Shown piece after piece: positions 1 through 12,802 of a stretch of DNA of 64,000 nucleotides. This DNA comes from Sanghuangporus weigelae (Eukaryota > Basidiomycota > Agaricomycetes > Hymenochaetales > Hymenochaetaceae). The stretch's first letter is position 1; every line of letters starts with the position of its first letter. The stretch is taken from NCBI GenBank assembly GCA_033182465.1, contig CP137329.1, positions 1,488,001 to 1,552,000 of the forward strand. Direction: 5' to 3'. A program made the position numbers and the translations under genes. Below the pieces are notes generated by a model. The model had not been told where the DNA came from and did no database searches. It saw only the letters and a list, made by a program, of their open reading frames with translations.

Positions 1-753
1 AGATTCGAGGCTCTGTATAACTCTATACTTCTGAGCCTGACGCAAGTGAAATCCGGTGTGAAGAATCTAGTATTCGGAGCCAGGCATTAACTCAACTGAA
101 AGTGCTCGAAAGATACTAAGACCATTACCTTTCGCCATTTTCTCCATTCCTCGTTGTTCGGAAGCATAAGACCTCGCATATTGTCTGATAAAATTTCACC
201 GCTGAAGGCATGAATAGTCAGTGAAGTATAACCCACAATGTGAGATGAGTCAGCACTCACGACATTATGAAACGAGGTCTGCTTGAGTACTTATCGGATC
301 GTTTCTCTAGCAGATCCCAGGCAGCCTGCGCAGTTCCAAGCACTAAAGCAATGCACTAAGTAAAACTGAGAACCGAGAATGTCATGTACTGCTTATATCA
401 CCGATGATAGGTGTGCTGCCGAAAAACAGGGATACAACCGGTCCTATTACACCAGACGTTAAGAACCATCAAACTGGAGTCTAGTATGATTTTCACTCAC
501 CGTATATCTTATTAAGCTGCTCGAATTTGCGCCATGGCTTCCTAGCAGGCATCTGATGACGGTTGCCGATAAATGGAATACCAGGTGGGCCTGGGGGCAT
601 TTTACGCCGAAGCGCAAAACTCTTCAAAGCATACGTTATAATCACGATACACAGAAGACCAGCAGAAAGAAAGCTGAGTTCATTTTCCAATCTCCAGGAC
701 GGGGACAATTCGCGGGGGGCCATGGAAGGGAAAACTGCACGCTGTGAGCTCAC
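1..753 (-). CDS. Cytochrome P450, N-terminal part (runs off the left edge)
   Basis: Haem-thiolate monooxygenase, membrane-anchored at its N terminus. Five exons can be read on the minus strand: 753-501, 443-402, 342-261, 201-129 and 66 to beyond position 1. The start at 753 gives a hydrophobic anchor (about residues 28-47) followed by the proline-rich hinge MPPGPPGIPFIGN. Later exons give GPVVSLFFGSTPIIV, a helix-A/B type segment (AAWDLLEKRSDKYSSRP), the segment around EILSDNMRGLMLP with EWRKWRK, and LHTGFHLRQAQKYR, all usual in basidiomycete P450s of the O-methylsterigmatocystin-oxidoreductase-like group. Splice sites are canonical GT-AG. The I-helix and haem-binding cysteine lie outside the window, so integrity cannot be judged. 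It belongs to a different P450 family from the three copies at 42-64 kb. Confidence 0.9.
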
Positions 754-1231
754 AGTGCTTGACTGAAGGACGTATCGGAAAGAATAAGGGACATTTATAT
801 CGTATGTATCAAAGAAACGCGGGTTAATAATTTAAGCGATCGAATCTCCGGTCAATGTTGCACGAAGGCCCGTGACCATTGCATTTCATTGGTTAGACAC
901 AAGCAAGGGACAAGTAGTCCTTGATCACCTGGCCCACCAATCGCCGCTCACCAATATCATTTGCCGTTTTAAAATTGACTTCATCGTAGACAGAGTTTTG
1001 ACTGCTGCAATTCATTCCGTAAGGCATGAAATTTCTGTGTAGCGCTCATGACCATGACAAGATGGAAATTGCAGATTCGTTCGTCCGTCCGGATGAGATA
1101 TATACGACATTATGTGGTAACGTATTTGTCAGCAGAATCCTCATCACGTGCGCGAAACGCGTTGATACCGTCGAGGCGATGACATTGACCGCGTCACCTT
1201 CAGCTATAACGACGACCTCTGCTTATCTATT
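754..1231. other. Divergent intergenic region, 0.48 kb
   Basis: Separates the divergently transcribed P450 and the DUF3684 gene, so it should hold both promoters. I see no repeat, RNA gene or convincing conserved motif in it. Confidence 0.5.
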
Positions 1232-4200
1232 ATGGCCGTGTCCAGAGAAAGCCTTGTGAGTAGGGATAGGTGAATCATTATTTTGGACTGCAAGTTGATT
1301 CTGGAACCTTAGTGGAACAGTGGCCACGATGAGTCGGTAGAGGTCAACCAGAGGGCACTCATCGACAAAGTTCTGGCGCGATATTCCGGAGAGTTCACTG
1401 GTATGCTCTATTTTCTCGGGAGGTCGCGTATTTGAACATGCTCTTCAGTTTTCCGTGAGCTACTCCAGAACTCAGATGACGCCTCGTCAAAATCCGTTGA
1501 GATACATTTCGAGACCCAGACGTATATAGACCGCAAGAAGGCTTCAGAAGTAGAGGGTAATTCTGCTCAGAGTACGGATAGATTTCCGGACCTGAAGACC
1601 CAACCCGTATGTCTGTTCAACCATCTAATCGTAGGTGATATCTAATTCCGATTCTACTGTGCACTAGATTGCCCAATGGACATTCAAAAATAATGGGATT
1701 ATATTCCGTGAGGAAGATTGGAATCGTCTGAAGAAAATCGGTCAGGCTCCAGTACTGGATAAGCTTCAGATTGACTTACACGCTGTACAGCCGAAGGAAA
1801 TCCTGATGAAGAGAAGATTGGTGCGTTTGGTGTTGGTATGTGACGAATATCTCCAAGGATCGACTTTTCATAACGCTGTTCAGGTTTTTACAGTCTGTTC
1901 TCTGTTACGGAGGAACCATTCGTGACTTCTGGAGGTAAGTATTCTTAATCAGATAGGGATGCAGCGTGTTTCTCATGAGAGTTAAGATCAATGGATGGGC
2001 TTTTATTGGAAGGACAAGAAAGACCAGCTGTTTGCCCGTCGTGGTACACTTCCCGAGCCTTCGCAATGGACAACTTTCGAGATGGTTCTCCGCGATCCAG
2101 CACCAATGCCCTCGGCGTTTGATCTGACTCGCTTCCTGACATCGTCAATTACTTTTATGGTTCACCTTCGCGAAGTCAGCATATACTTTGACGGGCGGAA
2201 CCTTGTCAGACTCACGAAGGATCCGGGAAGCGCTGTTCCCGTGTCCATTCCTCGTGGAATGAAGACTTCAAGCCCGTTCAGCACCATGCATGTCAAAGCC
2301 ATCTCGTCTACACGTGTGCAACTTTTCATCTGGGCAATCTGCACCATCTTACTGATGTGACTGACACAGCATTGTATATTGAGTCTGAAGTTGCGCGTTG
2401 CGTATATTCTTCAGGTACAGCGAAACCTCAGCTCATAGCTCAAGCCGCTCGCGTGCTGAAGCCGGCCGCGTCCGCCGTGTCCTCTGGTTTCTTTTCATCT
2501 CTGTTTTCCTCGTTCTCTAGCCCTGCGCAACCGACGAATACTCAAGGAGCCGAGACTCCAAAACCTCGTCTACCGCCAGAAAAGGAAAAGGATCCATTTG
2601 AACTACGGAAGTCTAGCGTGGTTCTGCATATCTTCTCCTCTGAAGTTGATGTGCGATTGGACAAGAAGATGGTCACTGAACTTCAACGTTCGACGAAGAA
2701 GAATCCTCCGAGTCGTTTACGACTTGATCTTATTTATGTTAGTATATCGTAATGATTCCTGGGTCCTGAACTCATGCAAGTTTTACAGACGGGGAAAGCG
2801 GAATATGATGCAAGCAAGAAAGAGGACGAGATATTCGAGGAGTCGACAGGTAGTGTTTTTCAGGGTCTTAGGGCAGATCTAGATGGGTACGAGTCTGAAA
2901 GTTCTCTCATAATTTGATGTTGCTGATATTTTCTCCAGGACTGGTTCAGCACGAGTCTTCATCGTGAGTACATAGTTCCCTTTTGCTGCGAGGCTTTGAC
3001 TGGTCCATAGGGACATGCTACAGGCCAGACCACCGGCATGGGCGGACATCTAGCCGCGCGTTTCATTCCGACTGTCGAACGAGAATCAATAGACTTGGTG
3101 TGAGTTTTCCTTGTTTTCTAGGTGTCGACATTTCTCATCGTGACTCCAGGGATCGTAACGTCTCTTGTGAGTGATGTCACCCCTTAAGCGGTGATGCGTG
3201 CTGATTTATGACAGTATGGAACAAGGAACTGCTATATGTAGGAGGATTCCTTGCACGGGTTATTTATGAAACAGAGATGACAAATATCCGTGAGCTTTGG
3301 ATAGCATCGGCTGAAGGGGGATCGAACGCCGTGGATGAACAAATCAAGGAATGGCTAACGAGCCGATGTTTGCATGCCCTCAAGTTTTTCACTTTTCATG
3401 CATCAACTCCCTCCAGCGTAGTTTCAAATCTTTTGGAGGCTGCATTCTTCTCTTCAGCAGTTTCTCAACCTTTTTCTATCATGTCTTCCATCGGAGTGAA
3501 GAGCGCATCAGATGTGCGCATTCCAGATCAAACCTTTTCAGCGTTTTTAACACAGCTTCCCGTTCTCCCGAGCGAAATCACGAGTGGAGCACAGACGGCG
3601 GTGGCTGCACTTCGGACACGAGGGTTAATAAAGGATATCACTTTCGCCGATGTTCTCAATGAACTTCGTGCCCGCCCGCTTTCCGATAAGGAACTAGTTG
3701 CATGTATGCGCTGGTGGATCACGATTTGGACGGCTGGGGAAAGCGTGCATTCGAATCTCCCGCATATTCGCCAGCAGCTCATCGGCTCCGCGTTACTTTC
3801 GCTGGGAACTGGCACTGCGAATGAAAAGATAATTCCTCTCGCTCAGATACGAACATTTGTGAACCTGCGTTCCATGGGCTCGATCCTACCTATAGATGGT
3901 CCTCTACCAGATCATGTCATTCCGATAGAAATAAGTAGGAACTTTCAGGCCCACGATCTTATGAATGCTTTTGGTTGGGCAGAACTCTCGGTCCTTGACT
4001 GGTCACAGTACATTGTCAGTCCTGCTGCTTCAGCTGGCGGCCCAGAATACGACGTTTGCGCATCAGCAGTTTGGTCGGAAAGGGTTTTGACTGTAGTTAC
4101 GAAAGCCTGGCCATCCTTATCAAAGGTGCATCAAACCGAGCTAGTTAGCTTATTCAAGGATAAACCGTGCATCCCGACTCGCTCAGGCATGAAGCCGCCG

Positions 4201-7200
4201 GGAGAAACATATTTCCCGAACGCTCACGTGTTTCCCGATTTGCCTGTTGTGACCATGCCGAAAGGAAGCCAAGTAAAGGGGAATCTGGAACGTGTGCTTG
4301 AAGCCCTTGGCGTACGGAAACACGTTGAATTACAGCTCGTTTTCGATAGGTGAGGTATGCATGATTTGCTTTTCAGAGAATGGTCTAATTTGTGATCGTT
4401 GTGTAGGATGGTCAAGACCGGAGACTGGACTATCGCAGATCTTATCAAATATCTCGTTGCAGTCCAGTCAACGCTGACCCAGATGGAAATCGAACGGTTG
4501 CGTCAGACTTCGGCTTTCAACAAAGAAATCCCTGCCGACCAACTTGACAGTCAAACTGCCAGGCAGAAGTTCAAGGCTGGAGATCTTTATGAGCCGCTCG
4601 ATATTTTCCGTCAGCTGAAGCTTCCCGTAATTGACTGGGGTGTTCAGACGAAGTGGAGACCATATTCAGACGAAGGTCAGTATACGTTTCCGACACTTCG
4701 AGCAAAATAGTTGACGATTGCTGCAGCCAAGTTCTTGTTTTCTTTGGGTTTACGGCGATATCCACCTTTGGATGTACTTCTCAAGCTAGCTTCGGATCAG
4801 GATGGATCTCTCCGTTCGACAGCATTACGATATTTCCTAGATAATACTTCGAAGTATGACGACTATGACCCAGTCAAGTTCAACCACCTTGCCTTCGTGC
4901 CTGCCTTACGGCCGAGCGGCGAGTCTACGTTGGGAACACCGAGGCAGGTCTTTGTAGATGCTGAAGCGGCAATGTTTGGTTTCTTGATAGTTCAGCCGGG
5001 CATACGGCACGATGCTCGAGATAAGCTGAAGCTGAAACATTACCCTCCGACCTCGCTTATCCTTCCAATTCTGGAAAACTCGCCACCGCAAGACCCTTCT
5101 ATCTCGAGGACATGGTTCGAAGAACTGGCTAGCCACGTCACAGGCGAGTAATCATGTCCCAAGGCGTAACCCTTTATTGACCTCCTCAACCACAGAATTC
5201 ACTCCTAGCCAGCTAAAGAAGTTATCCGAACACCCTATCATTCCAGTTAATCAGTCTTCGGCTGCCGAAAAGAAGCAAATCAGGATGCTTGCTCCAAAGG
5301 ATTGCTATTTCAAGCGCGAGGGCAGCGAGAACTTGCAGTCGAAGCTTTTCACCTTCGTTGACTTCGGTGCAAAAGCGAACACGTTTCTTAGTGCTTGTGG
5401 AACGAAGCATGAGCCCTCCATCGAGGAGGTCGTCCAGATTCTTCTGGAGGACCCGAAACGATTTTATCACCTATCGGGGGGAAAGGACAGGTGTGGGCAT
5501 CCTCTTATTTACGGGGACGCAGAGAAGTAACCATTACATCAGTTATCTCATGGAGCTCCGCAATATTGCTATCAATCGGCGTCTCATTTCCTCTGGTACG
5601 ATACAGCGAATGAAGAGGTCGCCCATTTTGCTTGGAACGAGACGCGTCCGTCGGGAGAGGCCTAATGCAAAGAAGGAAGTGGATGAAGCGCTAGACGAAG
5701 AAGAGTGGGATTTCCAATACGATCTTCTCCGCACTGATCAGATCGTGATCGCAGATGACACGAACGCGTATCAGTCTTTCGGCGATTCTGTTTTCTCAGC
5801 TCCCCAGGAGGATATCTTAGAAAGTAAGGCTTATATCATGAAAAGGTTATGCCATTTATTTGCGATTTCTTTAAGGCTTTTACGCGGAACTTGGTTCGCC
5901 TCGGCTAACGGTGTTAGTGAGAGAAGACTACAAGACGAGTGCGGAGATAAGGGATTCTAAGCTGGCAAAAGACGTCCGTGCATTAGTTCTGGAGCGTCTT
6001 CCCTTGTTCTTGCACGAACATACACACGCACGGCCGAAGATACAGTACAGTTGGCTTAATAATGAAAAGAACTTCGTTGTTCGGACCTTTGGCAAACTAA
6101 CTGTCACGAAATACCTCAACTTCGGTTCGACCAGAATTTCCCGAAGTCAGGATGCTTCTGCGTCAGCAAAGAAAGGCGCATTTGGGCCCATCGAGTTATG
6201 GATAGCAGGCAACGCTCAAATCGATATGTATGAGTGAGTATCTTCAACTCTCTTTGCTTATGCTATGTTACTCAGATACCGCAGAGTGGCGATTTCGTTA
6301 TGTCGGGTACTTTTTGATGTTCCTAAAGCAAATGATGCCTTGCTATTCATGACGATACTCTCCACCGACCTGCGAGCCTTGAGGCGTCGAGGATACAACG
6401 GTGCGAATTTCTTCGGTCTGTCGTTACCTGAGCTCTGCTTAAGTAGGTCTGGATAGTGGATCGCATTCTCAAGAAGCAACGAGTGGAGCGCGAGGCTGCA
6501 GAACAGGCCCGGCGAGAGCAAGCGAAAGAAATGGAGAAACTTGTGTCTGATATCGCGCCGAGCATACCACAGCATCCGGCACCAAACATCGCGTCAAGCA
6601 CTACTGAACCAACAAATGGCCTTTCACAAGTTAGCGAGGAAATCGGGCCTGCACCTCCTCCCAAAGACTTAGAGGATAGGAACCATCGACCGACTTCAGG
6701 CTTTCTCAATCAGTATCAGAACATTAGACGCAGGTTCGGTTTACCTAACAAGGGAGACTCGGTCGATACCCCAGAGAATAGCCGGGTTTCCGAAGTCTCA
6801 TCGAGGTCAACGTCTCCTCAAGGTCGTGCCCGGTCGCCTCCGATTCCTGGTGATTTCCCTGGCAATGCCGATGTCCATCAACAACCGCAGAGCACTGTCA
6901 CACCTCTGAGTAACATTGGTATTTACCTTTGTCGTCACTGTAGACACTGTAGACACGGGTTGATCGTATCATCTTTAGAGTCGAACATCAAACAGGCCAT
7001 CGCTGCCTGCAGGGAAGAGCGCGGCAACGTCCTTCAGAATCGTGAAACCATGCAGACAGTCAAGGAAACATTGGACGAGGGATATTGTGACATTTCGGGC
7101 CGGGTTAGTGATATCATGAACGTTGGTAAGTCCTGGCAATGGGATTTGCTTGCAGTGCGAATCTCTGAGAAACCGCCGTCGGTTTTAGGTTCAATGTCGG

Positions 7201-7769
7201 ATATCAAAATTTTTGTATCGAAAGGTGCGACTTATCTTTGTTTCTTGGGTCCCGGGCTAACTGGTCTTCCTGTAGATGTTCCAGACGGTAGAAACCTAAT
7301 TGCCACGAGGCATGATTCTATAGCTCGCTTTATACACGTCATTCGACCCCTGCGCACTCTTTACAAGCTTCCGCCGACGAGCATCAACATATTCTACGAT
7401 TTGCACGGCGATTCCATAGCGTTCAACCGGAATGCAAGCATTTTCCTAAACTTACGATTTTATGAGGCATGGCGTAAGTTCTCCATTCAAACAGCCCAAC
7501 TAAATGTTTTAATCCGGGACTCTCCCTAGACGACCATGACGTGCAAAACGGAGACCTTTCAAAGGCGTTCATATCTTGGTATGTGCATCATGTCTTTTAA
7601 AAAGAGAAAGAAGCCAACGTCACATCTCGCTAGGTTCTTTACACTGGCCCATGAAATCGCGCATAACTTGGTGCAGCCACACAACTCTGAGCACGAATTC
7701 TACTTTTCATCTATTTGCGAGGCGCATGTCGTTCACCTTGGGCGTCTCCTCTCGGGTACTTCCACATGA
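1232..7769 (+). CDS. Hsp90-type ATPase / DUF3684 protein with C-terminal HExxH motif
   Basis: Large sacsin-like fungal protein, predicted 1756 aa from 25 exons (1232-1255, 1313-1400, 1449-1606, 1668-1740, 1791-1835, 1884-1934, 1987-2313, 2370-2737, 2789-2886, 2939-2963, 3011-3099, 3150-3166, 3215-4349, 4407-4675, 4727-5143, 5196-5490, 5543-5823, 5876-6233, 6276-6400, 6457-6918, 6979-7125, 7189-7224, 7276-7473, 7530-7578, 7634-7769). The lengths sum to a multiple of three. The start is placed at 1232 because MAVSRESL then splices in frame to GHDESVEVNQRALIDK. The GHKL ATPase motifs are visible: FRELLQNSDDA (about residues 38-48) and GAFGVGFYS (about 127-135). A long DUF3684 region follows, then a charged linker around FLNQYQNIRRRFG, then a C-terminal region with TLAHEIAHN (H1718, E1719, H1722) and SEHEFYF, resembling a zinc peptidase. 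The intron at 5144 uses a GC donor. The chaperone or remodelling role is inferred from sacsin/Hsp90 kinship. Cellular substrate unknown. Confidence 0.93.
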
Positions 7770-7998
7770 TTTGATCTAGAACGCTATTGCCGACATTCCG
7801 CTTGTTTCTTGCTTTGTATAAGTTATCGCTTTTTGTGATGTAGAAGATTGATGTAGAACGTAACATTGGACACTTATAAGCACTTGTCGAAATAATGTTT
7901 AATTATAATGGCGGAAGTGCCTGAACTTCAGTTTCCTGGGCTCGCGGAAGCAACTAAATACAACATGTTTACTATCAGGTATCGCTACATCAGTAAAT

Positions 7999-10900
7999 TT
8001 AGATATCGGTGTTCTCAACCTCTTCATTATCCGCGTGTGCGATGGTCTTATCCACATCAGGTGGACGAATCAAGGTTGAGTCTTCACCACCCAAAGTGAC
8101 CACAGAGAACGTCGAGGAAGCTGCATCTTGGTTGAGCGCGTCGAACGGGATCTTCCATTGCCAGATCGACCCATCGTTATAGCCCATACATACCGTGAAG
8201 GTGAGGATGTCTGGATCCCAAGCGACGCATTGAGCAAGAGGGCACCCTCTTCTGGTTAGGTGCTCAGTTCCACTGTCTGTCGCATTCACGCTTCTGCGGG
8301 CGGAGTACGATGCGTTGGTTGTTATGTGTCGCAGCGGCTGACCAGTATCGGAAGAGAATATGAACATATCACCATCTTCGCGATCAGATTAGATACCTAG
8401 TCAGAAGGTAGGTAATAATTACACACCTTCCCCGACGGAAAGGACTAGCCTGTCGTCTGTACTTCCGAAAACGCCATATCCCGCAAATCGTCCAGACGGC
8501 GCTCTGAAGCTCATTGCGCGCTTGAAGGAAACGAAAGTAGCCGAGGTACGTCGATCCGAGGCATCCGTATTCTGTCGATAACGCCAAACTTGAGGCGGAG
8601 TCTAGACGGGCAGGTTAAAGTGACAGGTATGCCAAGCGCGTGGACTTTCTTACAGTCCCGGTGAAGTTCATCAATAGGAGCTCAGGGGACACTATAGATC
8701 GCACGATGCTTGAGGCTTCACGACCGACTGGCGCAACCCTGAATGATATTTAAATTCTTAGCTTCAACGTTCACAGGCAAGCAATCACTCGCTCACTGTT
8801 CGACAGCTTTTTTCTCCAAGTTATACACTGCCGCGACAGACACTGAGCGTTCTATAGTACCAGAGCTTAAGAGACATGCGTACCGAGGAGCTGTTGCGTG
8901 CTACCACTCGTCTTCCCAGATCGCGTAGACGCAAAATTCGACACAAGACAGATAATCCGCTGTCCGTCCTTCGTCACGACGAAGTCTTGAATCGAGGTGG
9001 CGGGTATTTGAAATACTCCTGTCGGCTATTGGCGCATGAGAATCAGCTGGATCCCGTATCGTGCTTCGAGCTTACCGTGCCATCAATGTGCTTTGCGACA
9101 ATCATCAGGAAATATGGCCACGTAGGATCAGCAATCACTCACAAAACTTGTAAGGATGTCCTTCTTGCACGACAGAAAGGCTAGTGGGCATGATGAGTAC
9201 TAGTACAACACTGACCGGACCAACGAAACTTACAGTCGCCATTCATAAGCCATTTCATGTTATCCGAATCTTGATGGATAATAATAGCAGGACGTCTCGC
9301 AGTGGCCGATGGCTTTAAGACAGGCATCAGCTTTCTGAGTGTAGTTGGATCAGCCGAGCAGAAATACCATGGCGTTCCAGACGTAGATGGTGTGGCTAAG
9401 CCGAAGGAGAATATCTTCTCCGTCCTCAGACCTAAGTTCGACTACATATGCGGGAGGACACAGCATAGATTGAAAGGTGTTAATTACCATTCGATTTGCA
9501 GCGCGATGTCAGTGAGTTTGAGTTCCCCGAGTGTAATAGCCGGTGACTATATGAAAGTATAGTGTCATTAGTTCAAGCAGAATGTGCTCGAGAAAACGAA
9601 GAGACGAACGTCCGTGCTGAATATCGTACACCGTTCTTGCGGACTTGGCGTCAAGAGACCGTCGTAAGGGAAGGCCAGCTGCGTCTGAGGAGAAAGAAGC
9701 GCACCTCGCATTCCCGATGCATAAGAACATCCCATTCGGACTATACGCCATGCATCTCGCGATTTGTACATCGGGAGGAAGCGCGGGCAGAGAACGACTC
9801 GAGTCGCTCGAGACGCGTTGCGCGGATGGGACAGCAAGGTTCGCGTGTACCTGAGTATGAGACTGCGAGAAGGAGAGTGAGGTTAGATCTGAGCCATCCT
9901 CTGACACTGAGTCGGATTTTGGGTCGTGTACGCCGGCTCTAGACACGGGTCGGGGAATTAGGCTAGACGTGCGACGGAGATGAGTAGGTGAGTGGTGGTC
10001 TGCAGTATGAATACGACTATGTGTATGTTCGCCATCTCTGTTCCCTGGAGCATCCGACTGGGACGTAGCGTCTTCCTGCTCTGTATCCGTTACGCGTATT
10101 ACCGGCGGTGCAGAACGCCTGTACGAAGGCACGCGAAGATGCAGACCTTTCTCGACATCTTTTGCGCCCTCCATCCCTATACGACCCGACCCACCAGTCG
10201 ATATGCCTACAGAGGAGCGTATTGATAGTTGAGCGAGGTTGCGCATTGAAGTCAACATGTACCGCCGCTTGCTTCCGGATTTGTCCTTCCGTCGAGAGCA
10301 ACATAACCAGAATAGAAGAGCGAAGAGGCCTAGAAAGTGAAGAGAATTGAAGAGAATTACAATAGCACGAGCTGCGACAGCCTGTAAAGAGGTCGTTATA
10401 TAAGAGATACAAGTTCACCCATTGATGCACTCACTTGAGATGAAGAGAACGCGAATACAGAAAGACCAATAGAGAAAAGTGTGGCAGCTAGTAGAAACAG
10501 CACGTCACTACTCATCGCTAGCCAGTTGATAACCTTTCCCATATATTGGTCTTGTAGTTGCGGCCTGCACTATGATTAGGTGAAGTAGGGCAAAATTGAT
10601 ATTGACTTACGGAGTATTCGAAAGAAATGTTCCAACTATCCCGGTAATTCCGGCAGCAACTCCACTGGCCAGAGAGATGAGCCAAATTCCACTGGAAGCC
10701 AAACCCAAGCTCGATGAATTACGATCAGCTGAGACAGACAGCATCATAGCTGTGATGACCGAGAATAGTATCGTGATACCTGTCCGTAAAATGTGCCTAT
10801 AGCTTTCTTGTTCCTTGCGATCTCTAAGTGAAAGGATGGCTGAGCGAGAATCGTCATTCGATGATTTCGAGGATGATGCGGTGAACATACTAGATTTTAT

Positions 10901-12228
10901 GATATCAGATAGATAAACGGAAGCGTCTTCGCAAATCTTGGCAAGCTGAGTATTGAGCTCGACGGTATGCTGACGGAAGTTAATTCCGGACATTCGTTTG
11001 AATGATTCATCTGCTCTACTGTCTTCAGTACACAATCAGTGCTGATAGATTGTTTGGTCTTCAGACATCAGTTACCTTTCAAGAACTGTGCTTCTGACTA
11101 TGCGCGTCATCTTCAGTATGCGAATATTGATAGTCTATCAGAGATAAGCGTACCTCAGCCAACTGAGCTAGACTCTCAAATACTTCGATACTCTCCAGGT
11201 CATCAATCAACCCATCGTCCCGAATCTCGTTCAAAAGGCGAACCAGCGCCCGAGTCGAGTGTGCGAGGCTTGAGAATGCAGAAGAGATATTTCGAGCATG
11301 GACTTCAGTGCACGCAAGCAGAGTTAGTATTCAAAGGGCTTCAAAATTCATGGCGATAGAACATGCCTTGGCTGGGAGGACCAACATCCGCTTGTGAAAG
11401 TATGTCGATTTGCTGCTTCATATAGCTCATGGCATTCTCCAGGTGGATGGACATCCTCGAAGCTATCTTCACTATGGCACTCTCTCCATGCACCTGTCGT
11501 AAGACTGCTTGCAAGCGAGATAGCTACTTTGGCATTAATTGGAAGTCTGGGGCCGTTAAATAGTACTTGTACCTCACTTTTGCTCGAAGATTCATCGAAT
11601 TCCTGCGGTAAAGCCTTAAAGTCAGTGCGAGTATATCTTAACTAAGAACTCCGATGAATAAACCTCTCAAACACTCGATATGTCTCCGTGAGCTCGAACT
11701 TCGGTGGTCGCGAGATACGCAATGGTGCTAGGATGTGTCTTAGGCCCAATTGAATAATAGGACAGGCTCTGAACAGTCACCCACCAGTTTCTGCAAGTCT
11801 AATAGCCGATCGACTTCGGTCGAGGTGTACACTCGTCGTATCACCTTCGGACTTTGCTTGAGTATCCAGAAGTGTCAATCGGGCGTAAGTTAAAAGCAGC
11901 ATGGCTCAGGCTCACATCTGTGTAAAGTATGAACAGCGCTTGAAGAGGGTTGTCGTCGTGTGTCTGCAAGAAATATATTCGTCATTAGATTGCGTAGAAT
12001 TTTGAATGTACCTTGAGCATAAAGTTCGTCTTCTTCGGACTTTGAAAGCAATCTAACGAGGCGACGAAGGATTTCATGGTCTTCCATCGCAACTTCGCTT
12101 TGTGCCACCCCATCCGGCGGAAGTGGCACAGTTCTGCCAGACTGAACTAAGGAAAATGAGGGGAAAACGAGGAATAAAATAAATCCGGCGGCAAATCAGT
12201 ATCACAACTCACCAGTCCCAAGATCCAT
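7999..12228 (-). CDS. WD40-repeat protein with N-terminal helical/membrane region
   Basis: Multi-exon minus-strand gene (about 20 exons). The N-terminal half has helical text (ELSRLQAVLRQVHGESAIV, then SIHLENAMSYMKQQIDILS), a conserved-looking stretch SLAHSTRALVRLLNEIRDDG, and then four hydrophobic segments between about 10.77 and 10.30 kb (for example GITILFSVITAMMLSV, VLFLLAATLFSIGLSVFAF and AIVILFNSLHFLGLFALLFWL). A Ser/Pro-rich linker follows, and the C-terminal half is a beta-propeller: MAYSPNGMFLCIG, IALQIEWSEDGEDILL, IYVWNAM, DNMKWLMNGDSFLSC, DFVVTKDGQRIICLV, PPQVWRY, DDRLVLSVGEDGDMFIFSS and GYNDGSIWQWKIP. Exons 8905-9025, 8797-8851, 8654-8738, 8427-8601 and 7999-8375 join in frame with canonical introns of about 50 bp. 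One GC-AG intron lies at about 11.37 kb. The 5' end is unsure: ATG at 12228 leaves exon 3 one base out of frame, whereas ATG at 12113 keeps the frame. Function unknown. Confidence 0.75.
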
Positions 12229-12802
12229 CCTTAGTAAAGTTCAGACAAAATAGCTAAGCAAGGAGTAATGGAAGACAGAGCGAGAACGAGGCATGGGAGA
12301 GCGAACTGTTCAAGCAGGACTGCTGACTAGACTCCATGAAGAGAGACACTTTGCCTCAAGGACTGCACATTGCAAGAGCCTCCCAGTAGCATCAGCGGCT
12401 GTGAAGAGCCGGAAGAGAAAGACACGTTTGATTCATGAACAGCTCGCTCCTATTGCTCGCACCCGAGAAGTTCAAGAAGCTCGACCAGATAGTATTTCTT
12501 GTTTCATCCTTTCTTTAGATGCACCCGCAGGATCCAAGGATGTCAAAATCTTCGATGATACCGAAGATGTCTGTGATGAGTCAAGTTAAAAAGGCGGTAA
12601 TACTACGAAACTGATTAGATGATGGTGGTAAGTTCGAGAGATTTCTCGCACGGGTTCACTTTACCCTCACACCATGTCCATGACGCGCTCCACCAGCACG
12701 GAGGTCTGCCAGCCACCACGACTTCCACATTTAAAAGCCCGTGATCGTTCATAACCTACTCGTCTATCTGATTATTTATCGAATAAAAAAGAGCGGAAAA
12801 AA
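12229..12802. other. Divergent intergenic region, 0.57 kb
   Basis: Lies between the WD40 gene and the Hikeshi gene, which diverge, and should hold both promoters. A 98-codon open frame at 12293-12589 has no recognisable domain and a low-complexity basic composition, and I do not call it a gene. Confidence 0.45.

Noticed and set aside
1026-1259. 77-codon open frame just upstream of the DUF3684 gene
   Set aside because: It overlaps the real first exon (1232-1255) in another frame, and only the frame beginning MAVSRESL splices to the conserved N terminus.
8852-8904. Apparent 32-nt intron in the WD40 gene, and a similar 33-nt one near 9.3 kb
   Set aside because: Better canonical pairs give introns of 53-55 bp in the right phase at both places.
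11780-11960. Apparent stop codon and 22-25 nt insertion in the WD40 gene suggesting a pseudogene
   Set aside because: Choosing the donor G|GTGACT and normal acceptors removes both problems and gives a continuous frame (RRVYTSTEVDRLLDLQKLV then APLRISRPPK).
12293-12589. 98-codon frame between the WD40 and Hikeshi genes
   Set aside because: No domain, no splice partners and it occupies a divergent promoter region.
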